Positions 48,801-60,949 of a stretch of 64,000 nucleotides of DNA are shown here, one piece after another. Numbering within the stretch: the stretch's first letter is position 1; the number at the start of each line of letters is the position of its first letter. The notes below the pieces were generated by a model that ran no database searches, was not told where the DNA came from, and saw only the letters and a list, made by a program, of their open reading frames with translations. The translations under genes were made by a program, and so were the position numbers. The DNA comes from Apoda limacodes (Eukaryota; Arthropoda; Insecta; Lepidoptera; Limacodidae), in the NCBI GenBank assembly GCA_946406115.1, contig OX291546.1, forward strand, positions 14,687,019 through 14,751,018. Direction: 5' to 3'.

Positions 48801-51800
48801 TCTTTCTTGAAGAACCCCATACTGTAGTACTTAGAGAAAACCTTGGCAGGGAGCACATTCCACAACCCAAGCGTTTGCAGGAGGATGTTTCTCTAATACC
48901 ACACTGTACGGAACCATTTCGGTTCTAAAGTGTAAGAATAAATTCCCTGCCGATGGCGAGCAGTGTGATGGTTGAAGCGTGGGCATCATTTTGAGCAATT
49001 CCTGTAATCTGTTTGAGATTGGGCTTATATAGTAAACTTAATAAGAAATTTTAGAACTTAATGGTAGATAATAATAGTAGCTGTATAAATAGATTACAAA
49101 GCATTGTATGTTTATTAACATATTTTTGTTGATTTTAGCAAATGCTGAACCGGAAGAAATGGACATAGATGATACAGCAGTTAGCACAGGTGTAAATGAA
49201 GTTTCTGGAGCTGATGAATCATCTTATGTAGGAGATAATTGTCTTCCTACTCCTGTAAGTACATTGACATAAGGTGGTACACTCTTTATTACTGCCATTC
49301 AGGAACTTAATTAAAAGCTAGGTCCTGGAAACACTGCAATAAATAAATAAATTGTAAAATCGGGAAATCAAGGGTATTACAACTGTAAGAGACAAGATTG
49401 GCCATCTTCACATAGGAAAAGGAACCATGTCTCTTGATCATTGGATAAAAAAAAAATTGATAGATTGAGTGATGCCCCTAGTCGTACAAGCGTCCATAGG
49501 CCACGTTGACCGCTTACCATCAGGCAGACCGCGTGCTTGTTTGCCACCTTAGGGGTATAAAAAAAAAATTAGATCTCATGACATTTACTATAAATAGGTG
49601 GCTACAGAAGATAACTCACCCCAGGACACTGAAAATCAGATAGACCCACTATTAATTAAAGATGAGCCCAGCTTAGATGACACTGATGAAGTGACTACTG
49701 CAGAAGAAGAATCTCCAGATCAGTCAATAAGTTCGGCAATGCCTATTGATAGTGGTGTTGGTGAAGGTGATGGATCAGCTATGGTGCAAGACGGTTGGTA
49801 ACTATTTCATTCTATACTATTTAAATATAAGAACACAGTGCTTTAGATTAAACCATCTGATACCATAAAGTATTTTTTCAAACATGCTACGATATGCGAC
49901 CCAATCGTACACAAGTTTCTTTGGGATAAATTGTACTTGCAGTACAGTATCAGAGAGCGACTCTCAATGTTTCATCGGTCCGCTCAAGCCAGCAAATATG
50001 AAATTTTAGAATGGAACCAACTTTTTTAAACCTGAACATTGATAACTAAAGAGATAACTCATAAAGTTTTATTTAAATTTCGGACTGGCACAACAAAATA
50101 ATGCGCCATTAATTTAATTTAAAAAAGAACTACAAATTCAGCATCTTGGATAAATTTAAAAATATCTTTCTCTGTCATAAAATATGTGCATTGCCTTTTT
50201 GCATTACCTACTTGTATGTTTGAACCGTTTCATTTTACGGAAAGAGCATTGTCGAAAGTAGAGACAAATGCACAAATGTTGCAGCACAATAATTACCAAG
50301 ACACTTGGGGGACATTCTTTTTAATTTAATGCATATTCAAGACATTATCATCCATGTAATGCATTTTTTGTATTAATAATCAGTTGGTCACTCACTCATA
50401 TAATCCCACCTGCCTCCCTCCAAATGTGTCACTTATTAAATAGATGGGTCCTTTGCTAATGAATAAAGCATATGTTCTTGGTGTTGTAATAAAGCTATAA
50501 CTCAATAGATGAATCTAGCACCATGGATGAGGACATGGGTGGCGGCGAAGGCGTCGCAAGCAGCGACGATGTTAATGACATCAGTAGTGCTGCTCAAGAG
50601 CCTCTCAGCACAGGCATCAGGTAATCCTTGTCAATATTTGGTTTATAAGATTAAGTAAAGATAATATTTTATAAAAGTATAAGCGTCTTGTAACATCAAC
50701 AGCGTTTTGCTGCATGAACAATGGATATGTCTAATGCTGTTTTCATTTTCACTTCTAATTTCACCACACCGCTCACCATCGGCAGGTAATTTATCCTCAT
50801 ACTTTAAAACCTAAATGGTCATCTACATTTCGGTTTCAAAAGAACTTGCAAACACTTAGGTTGTGGAATGGCTGGGAGCCAAGGTTTGCTCAAAGGACTA
50901 CACTATGGGGTTCTTCAAGATTTTTAAGGGCAACGCACAAGTGAAGTCTCTGGTATTGCAAGCGTCCATAGGCTGCAGTGACATCTTACTATGAAGAGAA
51001 ACGTTAGCTTGTTTGTAACCTTAATGGTATAAAAAAAACTTGCCTTCAGTAAGTTGATGAGTTTGGGCCCTTTTATTTGGACGGATGGGGAATTGACGGT
51101 CGCAGTCGTCATTACAACATCAGGTTTGCTGTATTGTGTAATTTTTAAATACCACTAAGGTGGCAAACAAGCACACGGTATGCCTGATGTTGCGTGGTGA
51201 AAGGAGCCTGTGGACACTTGCACTCTGGGGTTGCAATTGATCACCTTATGGACGGGGTGTCCCAGGGTTGTAACCAGGATGGTCTTATAATTAGGAAGGG
51301 AAGTGAACTTCTTGATTGCTTTCGTGTTTCATAAATGATTAACTAATTGTATATAAATTATGCAACAGTTCAAGCACTACGGAAGGTGGGGCAGACATAT
51401 CGAGCAGCGGTCAGGGTGAGCCGTCGCTCATATCCTCTACTGCCAATGGTCCAGCTCTACTTTCTTTTGCTCTTGCGCCACAAGCTCAGCAAACTAATGA
51501 GTAAGTGTATAGCAATAAATATTTCACATTCAGCTTCCAAAAGCGAATATCGACTAGCTCCGGCTTGGTAGAGCGTCGTCTCTGTCGCCGTGTCGTCGAA
51601 ATACTGACAGTCCGGTAGTTACCGGAACCGTTAAGAGCTACTGAAATATAAGCTTTTTTTCATTAAATAAAAAGGACTGAAAATAAAGAGAACATAGGCT
51701 GTTATGACTTCCTGTAAAAATTTAATTGAAAAAATTAAAATATTCACATTATATTCACATTATTTTTTTTATTGAAAATATTTTATAATCAGTTTTATAA

Positions 51801-54800
51801 TTATCTTTAGGTGTCTTTATTTAATGGCATAAAATTCAATTAATTTCGTGCGACAGAGACGACGTTCAACGATTATTATCTCTTTCTCAAGCGCGATGTG
51901 TAATATATACTAACTGTAACTAAGGCTAGGTTTTGTAATTGTAATTGTCAGAAGGTTTGCATGAAAGAAAATTATTAGAAACTCACATAAAAAATTGGCC
52001 TATGCTTAATGTTTTTTTTGCGCGTTCAAATTCGCAACGAGAATATTTGCCGAAGAACTAAATTTACCGATAAAGCTAGTAGCATAAAGTTAGCAAGCTA
52101 AAGTGGCAATGGGCAGGCCATATCGCTCGTCAAATTGATAACCAATGGGGAATAAAGGTTCTCAGGGCGTCCACGGATCGGAAGACGCAGCGTGGGACGA
52201 CCTCCTACCAGGTGGACAGACGACCTGGTCAGAGCTGCAGGAAGTCGATAGGTGCGGGTGGATCAGAACCGGCCATTGTAGAGACATATGGGGGAAGTAT
52301 ACGTACAGCAGTGGACGTTTTCCAGCTGAAACGAACTCCTGTTGTAAAAATCTTATAGCACTATTTGTTTATCCCCACATCATCAACATAGGATTTTCAT
52401 ACAAGCTTTAAACCAAGTTTTTGCCCCCTAATTCCGATTCTGGCGTGAAAATTTTATAACGGAAATTTTTTATATTAAATTTTTAACCTCATTTTTAAAT
52501 ATCATGGGCCTGACTTAGCAATATAGCACTTTCATATAAATTTTTAACCATCTTTTGACCTCCTTCTTTCGTCCCTATCGTATAATCCTGTCTAAGTGGA
52601 AATCTACACCCTAGAAGGAATCTACATGCTTAATTTTAGCTTTGTAGGTCATATGGTTTTTGAGATTTCTTGAATGAGTGAGTGTGTGCGGTTGCGATTG
52701 AGTGAGGGCGAGAAGCGCCCCAGCACTCTTTGATACCTCGTGTCGTGACGATCCCGGGGACGTCGGCGTCGTGTTAAAGGGGATGCCCTATTAGGGGAGG
52801 TCGTAGAGACAGTCATCTGGGGCCGTTAGTACGTGCCGAGGCCGCCTAACTATAGTTTTACGACCATGCCGAGGTCGGTCGGGGGATGATACGTTGTAGA
52901 TTGCAAAATTAGTCGATTCGGGTGTGAGTGTTATTTTGCTTTTATATATATAGTAGATAAATTCAGAACAGGTTGGCAATACTTAATAGCTGTCCGAATA
53001 GTCTGGAATTTTTATTTGTGGGATTTATAGGTGCTAAAGTGTAACATAAGCATAATTCCACAGTGCCTAAAATATGTTTTTTTGGATTATTTTTTTTGCA
53101 AATGTCATGTACCGCGCAATCGCAAAATAACCGCAAACAAACGCCATGCCAGATTCTTGATTCCAAGTTCACTTACATTGATTTGAACCTTGCTCTCGGG
53201 CTGTAATGGTGATATTTTCGATCGGGATAATGTGACACATTTGTCATGGTGTCTTAATAATTGTTGGTTGGTACCATCGATATGAAAAAACAATAGATAT
53301 GGTAACATGACACTGTGGTTCGGAAACCGGCGTAGCCGTTGATAGCGGGGGTGGAGTAGGTGAAGTGGGGCAAGAAAGTCAGAATTTTTATTCCAATTTA
53401 AACCTTATGTTAATTACATAAGGCTTACACGTTGACACTAGTGACATCTTGTGATGAGTAGCAGTACTTTAATTTTACATTAGACCCAGTGTTGTTCCTG
53501 TGGCGATATGAACAAAATTATCGATAGATTACTATGATGCTTGATGATCAAAAATATCTTTGGAAAATTCAAAGTCCTAACTAACTATCAACACATATTT
53601 TTATATTATCGGTAGTAAAATCATTCTGAATCTATAAAATCGTTAATTAAACTGGCGATTTAAGGCTTTTTAAAAGTCTAATTTAATGAAATATACTTAA
53701 ATTATAAATAAACCTAAATAATTTAATTCTAATTAGTTTGCAGTGGACATATAAAACAGCAAATAATATTGTGATTTAGATAGTACATAGTTGGAATATA
53801 GATATACTTTACCTTACCTTACTTGTACCTTTATGCTTTAAGTTAACTTTGTTTGAACACGCATTACGTTAAAACGGCTAAATTAGTTCAAAATTTAAAC
53901 TTTACCGTAAGCTTTCGTTTTATCGAATTTGATTCATGGCATGAAAATATACAGATGAACGCTAATAGTTTTATCATAAAAATATGAGTTTTAATTTAAT
54001 TTAATTTAATAATATGATTTGTAATTTGAAAAATAATCTATACTTACTATACTATTATAAAATAAATGTAAAAGTTTGTTTGTTCTTCCTTTACAACGCC
54101 CGAGAGCATCATATAAACCTAAAATTTGGCCCAGAGATAGTATAAAATACCGAGAAGTCCAAAGTACCCGTAGAAATAACTATAACTTAATTACACGCGG
54201 ACGAATTATAGCTTCAGCTGTAGCTTGCTATTGCAAACTTTCTTTCTAAAAAAAGAAGTTTCCGTAGAAATTTAACACTGATTACCAAATTTAGTGCAGT
54301 CAGAGCAGCAGGCAAAAGCTAGTTATAGGTTTTACTCCACATACACTACTCGTTGTATTATTTTCCAGACGTTAAGAAGTCTCGCAAAAGCATGCAAAAG
54401 TTAACAATCACATAACATAAAAGCGTAAGAAACACATTATCCAAGTCCATCATCTTGTATATTAAATAAAACAACGAAACACTTCTATAAATCACAGGAA
54501 AGCTCGGGGCTAGACAAATTCTCTAAAACTATATTTACTTTGACACAATATTATACAACAGTTTCTTACTGACTAGATTTTGCCCAGCGGCTCCACCCGC
54601 CCTAAATTAACTGGTTATCGGCGGGAAATTTTTACGGAAGTTTGCTATGTAAAGCTGTAGTTCGTACAAGTGGAATTTGTGAAAAGTGGGGACTTGTGAA
54701 TTTTCCGGGATAAAAAAATAGCCTATTTTTTTTCTATTCCAGGACTAAACCTAAATGTCATGCCAAGTTTCATCCCGCTCCGTCCAGTGGTTGACGCGTG

Positions 54801-57800
54801 ATTGAGTAACAAACATCCAAACTTTCGCATTACAAATATTATTCGGATGAAAAGCAGTATTTTTAGATGTATTTTGCATTAAATAAGCGCGTTAAAATGT
54901 ATAATTAAATCTTCATTTAACTGATTGTACCCAGAGGTTGACAGAATTATTTAACTTTTTAAAAATAATTTAATTATTCGAACGCTATTGAAATTTTGAA
55001 CGCAACCCTAAAACATTCCATTGACTACAAGCATCAATTCACTTCATTTCCACAGGTGTAAATTGATCACAACGGGTAAAAAACATCGATATTTTTATCT
55101 CATGCGTACAACACTAAGCAAATTAAGCTATTTCGCTAAGCGATATAGATATTAGTTTAGCTACTCACGGATAGATGGCGCATCAGATATTTAATTTATT
55201 CTTTATGTCATTGTAATACGGTTTAGATTAGGTCAATAATTTTTCGAAATAAAGACCACAACAATTTCTACTCAAATAGAGGTGAGGTACTTTATTGTCT
55301 TCGATTTATTTTCGTTGTGAATTTATGAAACGATATCCTAATAATCTTGAAAAACAGTCACAGTTCAAGTGTAATTTATTCTTTTTATCACAAATAAAAA
55401 GAAAGGTTTAAAAATATGCCATGAAATTGAAAAAATAACTTTTTATGAACAAGATTACAGTGATGACTAACATGATTTCGATAAAAATAGTGCACCTCTA
55501 TTAAAGTAATTTATTATAAATTAAAGTAAATCGGTTATTTATGAAAAAATAATACTAAAGTGTGTTAAGTTACGTCGCTGGAACTCTTATTTACCTTTTT
55601 TTTATAGTTTTTACAACTTTTTACAGCACAATACGACATTATTGAAATAAAACAAACAAAATATCTTTAGATGTTCACTCGCCGAGGGTGACCTTGTGTT
55701 TGTTGCGTCAAATCGATGCGCTACTCAACATAGTCTAAAAATTAGACTATGGGCGGCTAGCCTGCCGGTGCTTTTTGGACATATCTATTGTTTTTTCATA
55801 TCGATGGTTGGTACAGATTTGAAGATGCGGACACGTCAGAGATGGAAGGTGCTGCGGATACTATGCCGACAGTGAGCGAGTCGATGCCAACGCTCAGCAT
55901 GTCTGCAAATGGATCTGCATTGCTGTCACCCACACTTCTACCAGGTATGTTGGACTAATAATTCAGATAGTAAATATTATATGGACAACAGTAACTCCAT
56001 TTTAATTCAGTTGGCAATTGCGGTAAGGGCCTCGCTCTCCGGTTCTATGCGTACTGAGACCAACGAGTTTCTCTTGCTATGATTCTGACACACTTTTGCT
56101 TCATCCACATCCACCAATGCTTTCTTACGCGTTCGACACATTAGAGGTACACTTGACTCTGCCTTTTCTAAGAGCGGACTTAAATTGATCGTATCTCGAT
56201 GTTTCCAGTTCGTGCATCTTCTTTAATTCATCCTCTAAACCATGCCCAAACCATCTTCACCACAAACAAATCTTTGTCATTACCAACAGGACTAATTTTA
56301 TTTCTGTTTTTTAAGCGTGTATATTGTTTTGTAGGTGAGGAGGGCAGTGCGACGGGTGTGTCCTCATCAGTGACGGGTGCGGGAGGTGCAGCTGATGCGG
56401 GGTCCGAGGACGATGACTTGGGTGGCGGGGGGGAAGATGACGGCGCGGTAAGCAGCTCGGTGCCACCCCCAGGGGACCCTCCCGCCGTGCTGCTTCCCCC
56501 CGCCGATGCCGCGCACGCGCTGGCCACGCTCGCCAGTGCAGCCCTACACCATCATGAACAGGTCTGCCAGCAGCTCTTTCCTGCATCAATTTCCCGTGCA
56601 GACTTCTAAACTTTCAGCGTGCGGTACATTCTAAGGATCATTGTAAGAGGGATGCCGTGCATGACCTTCCTGTAGATTTTCTTGGGTAAAAGCGGGCACG
56701 AGCTTGTGGCCACTTGACTGTCCCGAGTTTTTAAGACCCCATGACTTCACTTGACGACTGCAGTCATATGACAAACAGCCCAGACCGAAGGTTTTACATA
56801 ATTTCCCAAAAAATCTGATTAACAATTATAAAATAAATAAAAAAAATGTCAGTAACGTTCATACAGTTTGTGTTTGTCTTGAGACTGGGTGTTTTCTTTG
56901 TATAATATGTACGTTTTTACAAAAAAAAAAGTATATAGTAGTGTGACAATACCATATTTATGCTTTATTCATGCCTTAATATTTTTGTAATGCAATGTTT
57001 TTATTCAAGTTTCAGTGCGAAGATTTGCATTAGTAAACAATTCTCAATAAACATACTACTTATAGCAAAATGCATCTTTAAATTGGTATTACTGGTACTG
57101 GTATTACTCGCGCGATGCCGACCCTTCAGAAATCAAATAACTTCTTTCTTGAAGAACCCTATCCTGTAGTCCTTGGAGAAAACCTTGGCAGGGAGCTCAT
57201 TCCACAACCCAACGTAACCCACTGTACACCACCATTTCAGTTCTAAAGTGTGAGAATGAATTCACTGCCGATGGCGAGCGGTGCGATAGTAGAAAGTAGC
57301 CGTGGACATCATTTCGAATAATTCCTCAGAACACATCCCATTGTACAAGCAGTAGAACACACACAGGGAGGCAAAGACTCTCCTCAGACTTAAGGGTTCG
57401 ATGCGGCAAGTAAGTTTGGAATCGTCGACAATTCTCACAGCCCGTCGTTGAACCGAGTCAAAAGGCCTGGTATCTGGTTGCACCCGCACAGAGATGGCAG
57501 CAGCACTCCATACGGTGTTGCGACTTGAAAAGCTGCAACCTTTGCCCCCACGTGAAGCACTGCTTCGCTCTGCACCGCACCAAGTACTTTAAAACTTTAA
57601 ATCACTTAAGCTAATTTCGACCCCTGTTAATTAATAAAAACTTTGTCCGCAGGCTGAACCCGAGGAGCCAAAACAAATAAACGATGAAGATGTTTGGTAT
57701 ACTGTTGGAATTATAAAAGGGACAACATTTACAGTAAGTACGATTTTTTCTGTATAATCGTAATCTATAGTACTATTAATAAGAAAGTGATTGTTTGGTT

Positions 57801-60568
57801 TACTGTATGTAAATATGATTGTGGCGTTCATTGGGAAAAGCCTATGTCTAATAGTAGACTTCTCCAAGGTAATTAATCAGTTGATGGATAATCTAAATGA
57901 TATTTGATAATAATATTCGGAACCTTATATACGGATAAACGGAATAAACGGACCTCATAAACGGAATCCTTATAAAATCAATAGTGTGACTGTCTGTCCG
58001 TCTGTCACAGATAATTTGCTCTATCTTCTGGACCAATATTTGAAATTTCAAACACGAACATGTAACGTAAATAATTGAATTTTAATTGCATTTTTCTTTT
58101 GATTTCCCGAGTCTGGAGCGCTCGAGACTGTTCCCAATACACTATGAGAGTTAAAAAACCCTTTGCTATAAATGCAGTAATTTTTTTGAGTGACAAACAC
58201 ATTAAGTGACCAATAGCGTCACAAAATTGCCTTCTTATTAATAAGAGATGAAGCGACTGTACGGACCTAAGGCTTTAACCAGAAATTTGCTGAACTAAAT
58301 AATTTTTATAAGTAAAAATGACACTTTTTATGGAATTTCGAGTTATTTGTCAGTCAATTACATTGGTAACAAAAGTGATGTCAAGTTTCACTTCTTTTGT
58401 CTCTTGTAGTTGCGCGTGATTTACTTGTTTTTAACCGACTTTGTAAAATGAGGAGGTTCTTAATTTGGCTGTATTTTTTGTGTATTTTACGCAATATCTT
58501 CGCCGATTAAATGTTAATTTTGAAAACCATTTATACTAAATAGGCTTTACCTCTGGGATGGTCTTATGTGAATTTATTTATAAGTGGTTATAAGATTTGT
58601 TTAATTACTTGGATGATCTAAATATCTAATCTAAAATACTTAAGTAATAGTTTTAATAGTATTGTAATTACAATTAGATAATAATTTTTTATCTTTAATT
58701 AATTAAAGTTGTTATTTTTAGGTTCAAAATTACATATCAGATCCTAACGTGGACCTATCATCGTTATCTTTGGACAGTCTACCGGACCTAACAAATTTTG
58801 CGACGTCGCCGCTTGAACACGGCACCGCGTATAAATTTCGCATCGCAGCTATCAATTCTTGTGGAAGGGGCGAATTTAGTGAGGTATGTGTGTTTATTTT
58901 GGGCCAAATTATAAAATACAATAAGTGGTGTTTTGAGTTGCACCATATATTGTATTATTTTATCGGGTGGTTTTATCAGTAGAAAAGTAAAAAATAATAT
59001 ATTTTCACTATTCTGCTTGGTTTCTTGGAGACAGGGGGGCTGCTTTAGTATGCAAGTGTAAAAGATAACAAAGGACATTCATTTTATGGTAGCCTTGAGA
59101 TGTTGGGTCTTAGTTTTGTAATCCCAGCTCAGTCACCGACATACTCTTAGCGCGCAGAATCCGCAAGCTGACGTGGCGTTGGGCCAGGTCACGTGTGTCG
59201 GAGGACCGATGGCCGATGTAGCAGACGTGCTATAGAGCGGTGACCGCGTATGGGAAGGCGAAGCGTGGGCAACTCCAAAGTTTTAAAGGGGGTCCTAGAA
59301 AAATGGCTTCTCGGAGAAGGCTTACATCCAGCCGTGGACCAGAAGAAGCTGATATGATGATTTTGGTTTTGACTTCATATGAAACTTTTGCCGTTAACAG
59401 ATAAATACACCGATTCGATTTTACCATTGCGACTGATTCCTACTTTTCTTGCTAAATTCTCTCTCTGTCACCAAAACTATCTTGTTTTTGAGTTATGCCA
59501 CTAAGGAGTGGCAAACAAGCATTCGGTCCGCTTGATTTTGAGCGGTAACCGTAGCCTGTGTTTTTAACATCAGAAATGCTTGAAAACTCGCGTGAGTTGC
59601 CCCTATAAAATTCTAATAAATATCTTGAAGATACTAGCACCTACTGTACCTCGCAAATAAACTCTCTTGTTACACAACCTAAGTATTAGCAGGTGCAAGG
59701 TCCACTGAACCGCACTGTACATAATTATTTAGGTGTGAGCATAAATTCTTTGTTTATGGTTAACAAACGGCCAAACGGCCGGTTACAGAAATAACTAAAG
59801 TTGTAATTAAGTCTATTCTTACAGGAATCTGCTTTTAAAACTTGCCTACCAGGATTCCCTGGTGCTCCGTCAGCGATCAAGATATCTAAATCGTTAGAAG
59901 GGGCTCACCTGTCGTGGGAGCCGCCGCAAGTTGCTGCTGAAGGGATATTCGAATATTCCGTCTATCTCGCTGTTCGGTCAAATACACAGCCTAAGGTAAA
60001 CATCGAGTTTGGATAGTAGATTATTTTTAGAAATTTAAGCTGTGGCACACCGTGGACACTTTTTATAAAAAAATTAATTACTACGTAATTAGCAAGACGA
60101 TGCATACGCACGCATGCACACACGCACGCACACGCACGCACGCACACACGCACGCACGCACTCACACATACATACATACACATATACACACAGTAAATGT
60201 GTATGTACTAGATAGCTAATTTCTGTAATATTAACGATGTACATACATGTAAATATAGTAAAAGTTATTATACATTAAATTTTGAAATAAATTAAATTAA
60301 ACACGTCGTATTTGTTAGGTATGCAGGTTGAGTAGTCAGGTTTTAATTTGTTAAAGCTCTACTTGTTTAATTATTATGCAGGAGGCGACAAAGTCTCAGT
60401 TAGCGTTTGTACGCGTGTATTGCGGGAAAGCTAACACGTGCGTGGTGGCGCAGGCGTCATTAAGCGCCGCGCACGTTGACTCCTCCACTAAGCCGGCCAT
60501 CATCTTCCGCATCGCCGCACGTAACGACAAGGGCTATGGACCAGCGACGCAAGTCAGGTGGCTTCAAG
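45804..60568 (+). CDS. Hcf: Host cell factor (HCF) C-terminal part: acidic leader plus FN3 module; 3' end not found
   Basis: Twelve exons join in frame: 45804-45951, 48522-48632, 49139-49254, 49598-49793, 50509-50620, 51369-51500, 55817-55944, 56335-56561, 57653-57733, 58722-58883, 59825-59995, 60382-60568 (about 590 codons). The first seven exons are Asp/Glu/Ser-rich and unrecognised on their own. From 57653 the sequence follows the HCF-1 C-terminus closely: [51 protein letters not shown], then [20 protein letters not shown] and VRWLQ. These form the two fibronectin type III repeats that tether the HCF N and C chains. HCF scaffolds histone-modifying complexes on promoters in the nucleus. The ATG at 45804 directly follows an in-frame TGA, so this exon cannot extend upstream. 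The Kelch propeller expected in full-length HCF is not in the window. The terminal exon (nuclear signal in the family) is missing; read-through ends at 60621. Confidence 0.85.
46030..46400. mobile_element. MITE-like palindromic sequence in HCF intron 1
   Basis: An inner hairpin has 28-base arms with two mismatches (46216-46243 and 46271-46298, loop 27) carrying GGCGATAATTACTCGGC. Outside it GGAAGTTAAAAAAGCGG near 46061 and GGTAGTTAAAAAAGTGG near 46382 are similar, suggesting repeated or palindromic ends. No coding content. Confidence 0.55.
46946..47440 (-). mobile_element. piggyBac-like transposase N-terminal remnant
   Basis: On the minus strand the frame at 46946-47215 contains [34 protein letters not shown], and [19 protein letters not shown]. 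Those blocks correspond to the N-terminal part of piggyBac transposases. Upstream (to about 47440) an acidic leader [13 protein letters not shown] is followed by a stop and then SYLAKIGQ in another frame. Several stops and frameshifts make it dead. Its ends and TTAA sites were not established. It is in HCF intron 1 and is not the same fragment as 33741-35030. Confidence 0.75.
47560..48521. other. HCF intron 1, 3' portion, nothing recognised
   Basis: AT-rich sequence between the piggyBac-like remnant and exon 2, without supported elements. The short ORFs are low-complexity or basic and have no domain. Confidence 0.5.
48692..49010 (-). mobile_element. Family A LINE tail in HCF intron 2
   Basis: On the minus strand it carries the GGGAATTTATTCTTACAC segment, then CCAAGGTTTTCTC and GCGTCCATAAGCTATGG, and ends with GCTTGTTTGCTACC. 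Orientation is opposite to HCF. Confidence 0.85.
49462..49570 (+). mobile_element. Short family A LINE tail in HCF intron 3
   Basis: CAAGCGTCCATAGGCCACG, GACCGCTTACCATCAGGC and TTGTTTGCCACCTTAGGGGT are followed by an A run. It lies about 30 bases before the exon at 49598, the closest LINE insertion to an HCF splice acceptor. Confidence 0.85.
50765..51033 (+). mobile_element. Family A LINE tail in HCF intron 5
   Basis: CACCATCGGCAGGTAATTTATC, AAACCTAAATGG, GTTGTGGAATGGCTGGG and TTGCAAGCGTCCATAGGCTG appear in the expected order. It is diverged. A minus-strand partner piece with GGTGGCAAACAAGCACAC lies at 51154-51260. Confidence 0.8.
51154..51260 (-). mobile_element. Family A LINE tail fragment
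   Basis: CCACTAAGGTGGCAAACAAGC, then GCCTGATG and GGACACTTGCACTCTGGGGTTG are the reverse complement of the tail with heavy divergence. Confidence 0.6.
52030..52345 (+). mobile_element. RTE-type LINE 3' fragment in HCF intron 6
   Basis: [16 protein letters not shown], then [19 protein letters not shown] (shifted frame), match the 3' end of the RTE copy at 31795-32060. No RT block is present. Confidence 0.85.
52680..52880 (-). mobile_element. Jockey-type LINE 3' fragment
   Basis: GATTGAGTGAGGGCGAGAAGCG, then TTGATACCTCGTG are the inverted counterpart of 63700-63765, where they follow a Jockey-type RT C-terminus. It lies in HCF intron 6. Confidence 0.65.
53273..55808. repeat. 29-base inverted repeat pair bounding 2.5 kb in HCF intron 6
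   Basis: 53273-53301 and 55780-55808 are inverted copies (core ATCGATATGAAAAAACAATA) with no mismatch seen. The right copy ends nine bases before exon 7 (55817). Between them are AT-rich sequence and another lepidopteran repeat (54575-54850). No ORF of interest is present. It could be a composite insertion or chance insertion of one small repeat twice. Confidence 0.7.
54575..54850. repeat. Interspersed repeat with full head and tail, HCF intron 6
   Basis: 'tttgcccagcggctccaccc' head, 'cgggataaaaaaatagcct' body, 'ttgacgcgtgattgagtaac' and the closing 'ctttcgcattacaaatatta'. This is the most complete copy of this repeat type in the window. An adjacent reverse-type copy starts near 54060. Confidence 0.6.
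56853..56940 (+). mobile_element. SINE body fragment in HCF intron 8
   Basis: GTGTTTGTCTTGAGACTGGG and the AT-rich tail match the SINE copies at 3534 and 32286. The tRNA-like head is missing. Confidence 0.6.
57110..57520 (-). mobile_element. Family A LINE tail with RT C-terminus, HCF intron 8
   Basis: On the minus strand it reads from the RT C-terminal end ([20 protein letters not shown], then [33 protein letters not shown]) through the family A tail. It is opposite to HCF and lies between exons 56335-56561 and 57653-57733. Confidence 0.9.
59135..59360 (+). mobile_element. RTE-like LINE 3' fragment, a second subfamily
   Basis: CTGACGTGGCGTTGGGCCAGG, GGAAGGCGAAGCGTGGGCAAC, then GGCTTACATCCAGCCGTGGAC echo the C-terminal RTE motifs with different wording from the copies at 31795 and 52030. 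Confidence 0.55.
59500..59760 (-). mobile_element. Decayed family A LINE tail, HCF intron 10
   Basis: GTGGCAAACAAGCATTCGGTC, then CGGTAACCGTAGCCTGTG, are the reverse complement of the tail, with strong divergence. The rest decays toward 59760. Confidence 0.6.
60108..60195. repeat. Compound microsatellite (CACG/CA/CATA)
   Basis: Alternating CACG, CACA and CATA units in HCF intron 11. High CpG content makes it stand out. Confidence 0.85.
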
Positions 60569-60949
60569 GTGGGTTAGATAAACAAAAAAAAAAATATGTT
60601 TATTGTACAGAAAATTCTTAAAAAGTAAAGAGAATAAAACCGGCAATGTGCAAGTCGCATTCGCAAATCAAGGCTTCCGTAACACCACGCAATGGCGTAT
60701 CCCGACCGGTTTTTATTGCTTGTCATCTTTATAGCCCATTCTTAGTTTGAAAATTGTTTTGTCGTTTTTAGAATAGAGCGTAAACACAAATCTTTTAAAA
60801 ACATGTTTCTTACATGGGGTCCGTTTAATCGTAAAATCATAATATTTGATTTTGGCCTTATTTTCCATAACATATAGCCATTTAGAGTTTCAGACAGAGT
60901 AATAGGGCCTCGTTAGAACTCTTTGGTCACATCATTTCAGAGACATAAA

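Noticed and set aside
53330..53390. Possible extra HCF exon (peptide [12 protein letters not shown] resembles [10 protein letters not shown] of exon 4)
   Set aside because: No acceptable acceptor and donor surround it in a usable phase.
56228..56589. Minus-strand ORFs opposite HCF exon 8
   Set aside because: They are GC-rich shadows of the coding exon 56335-56561.
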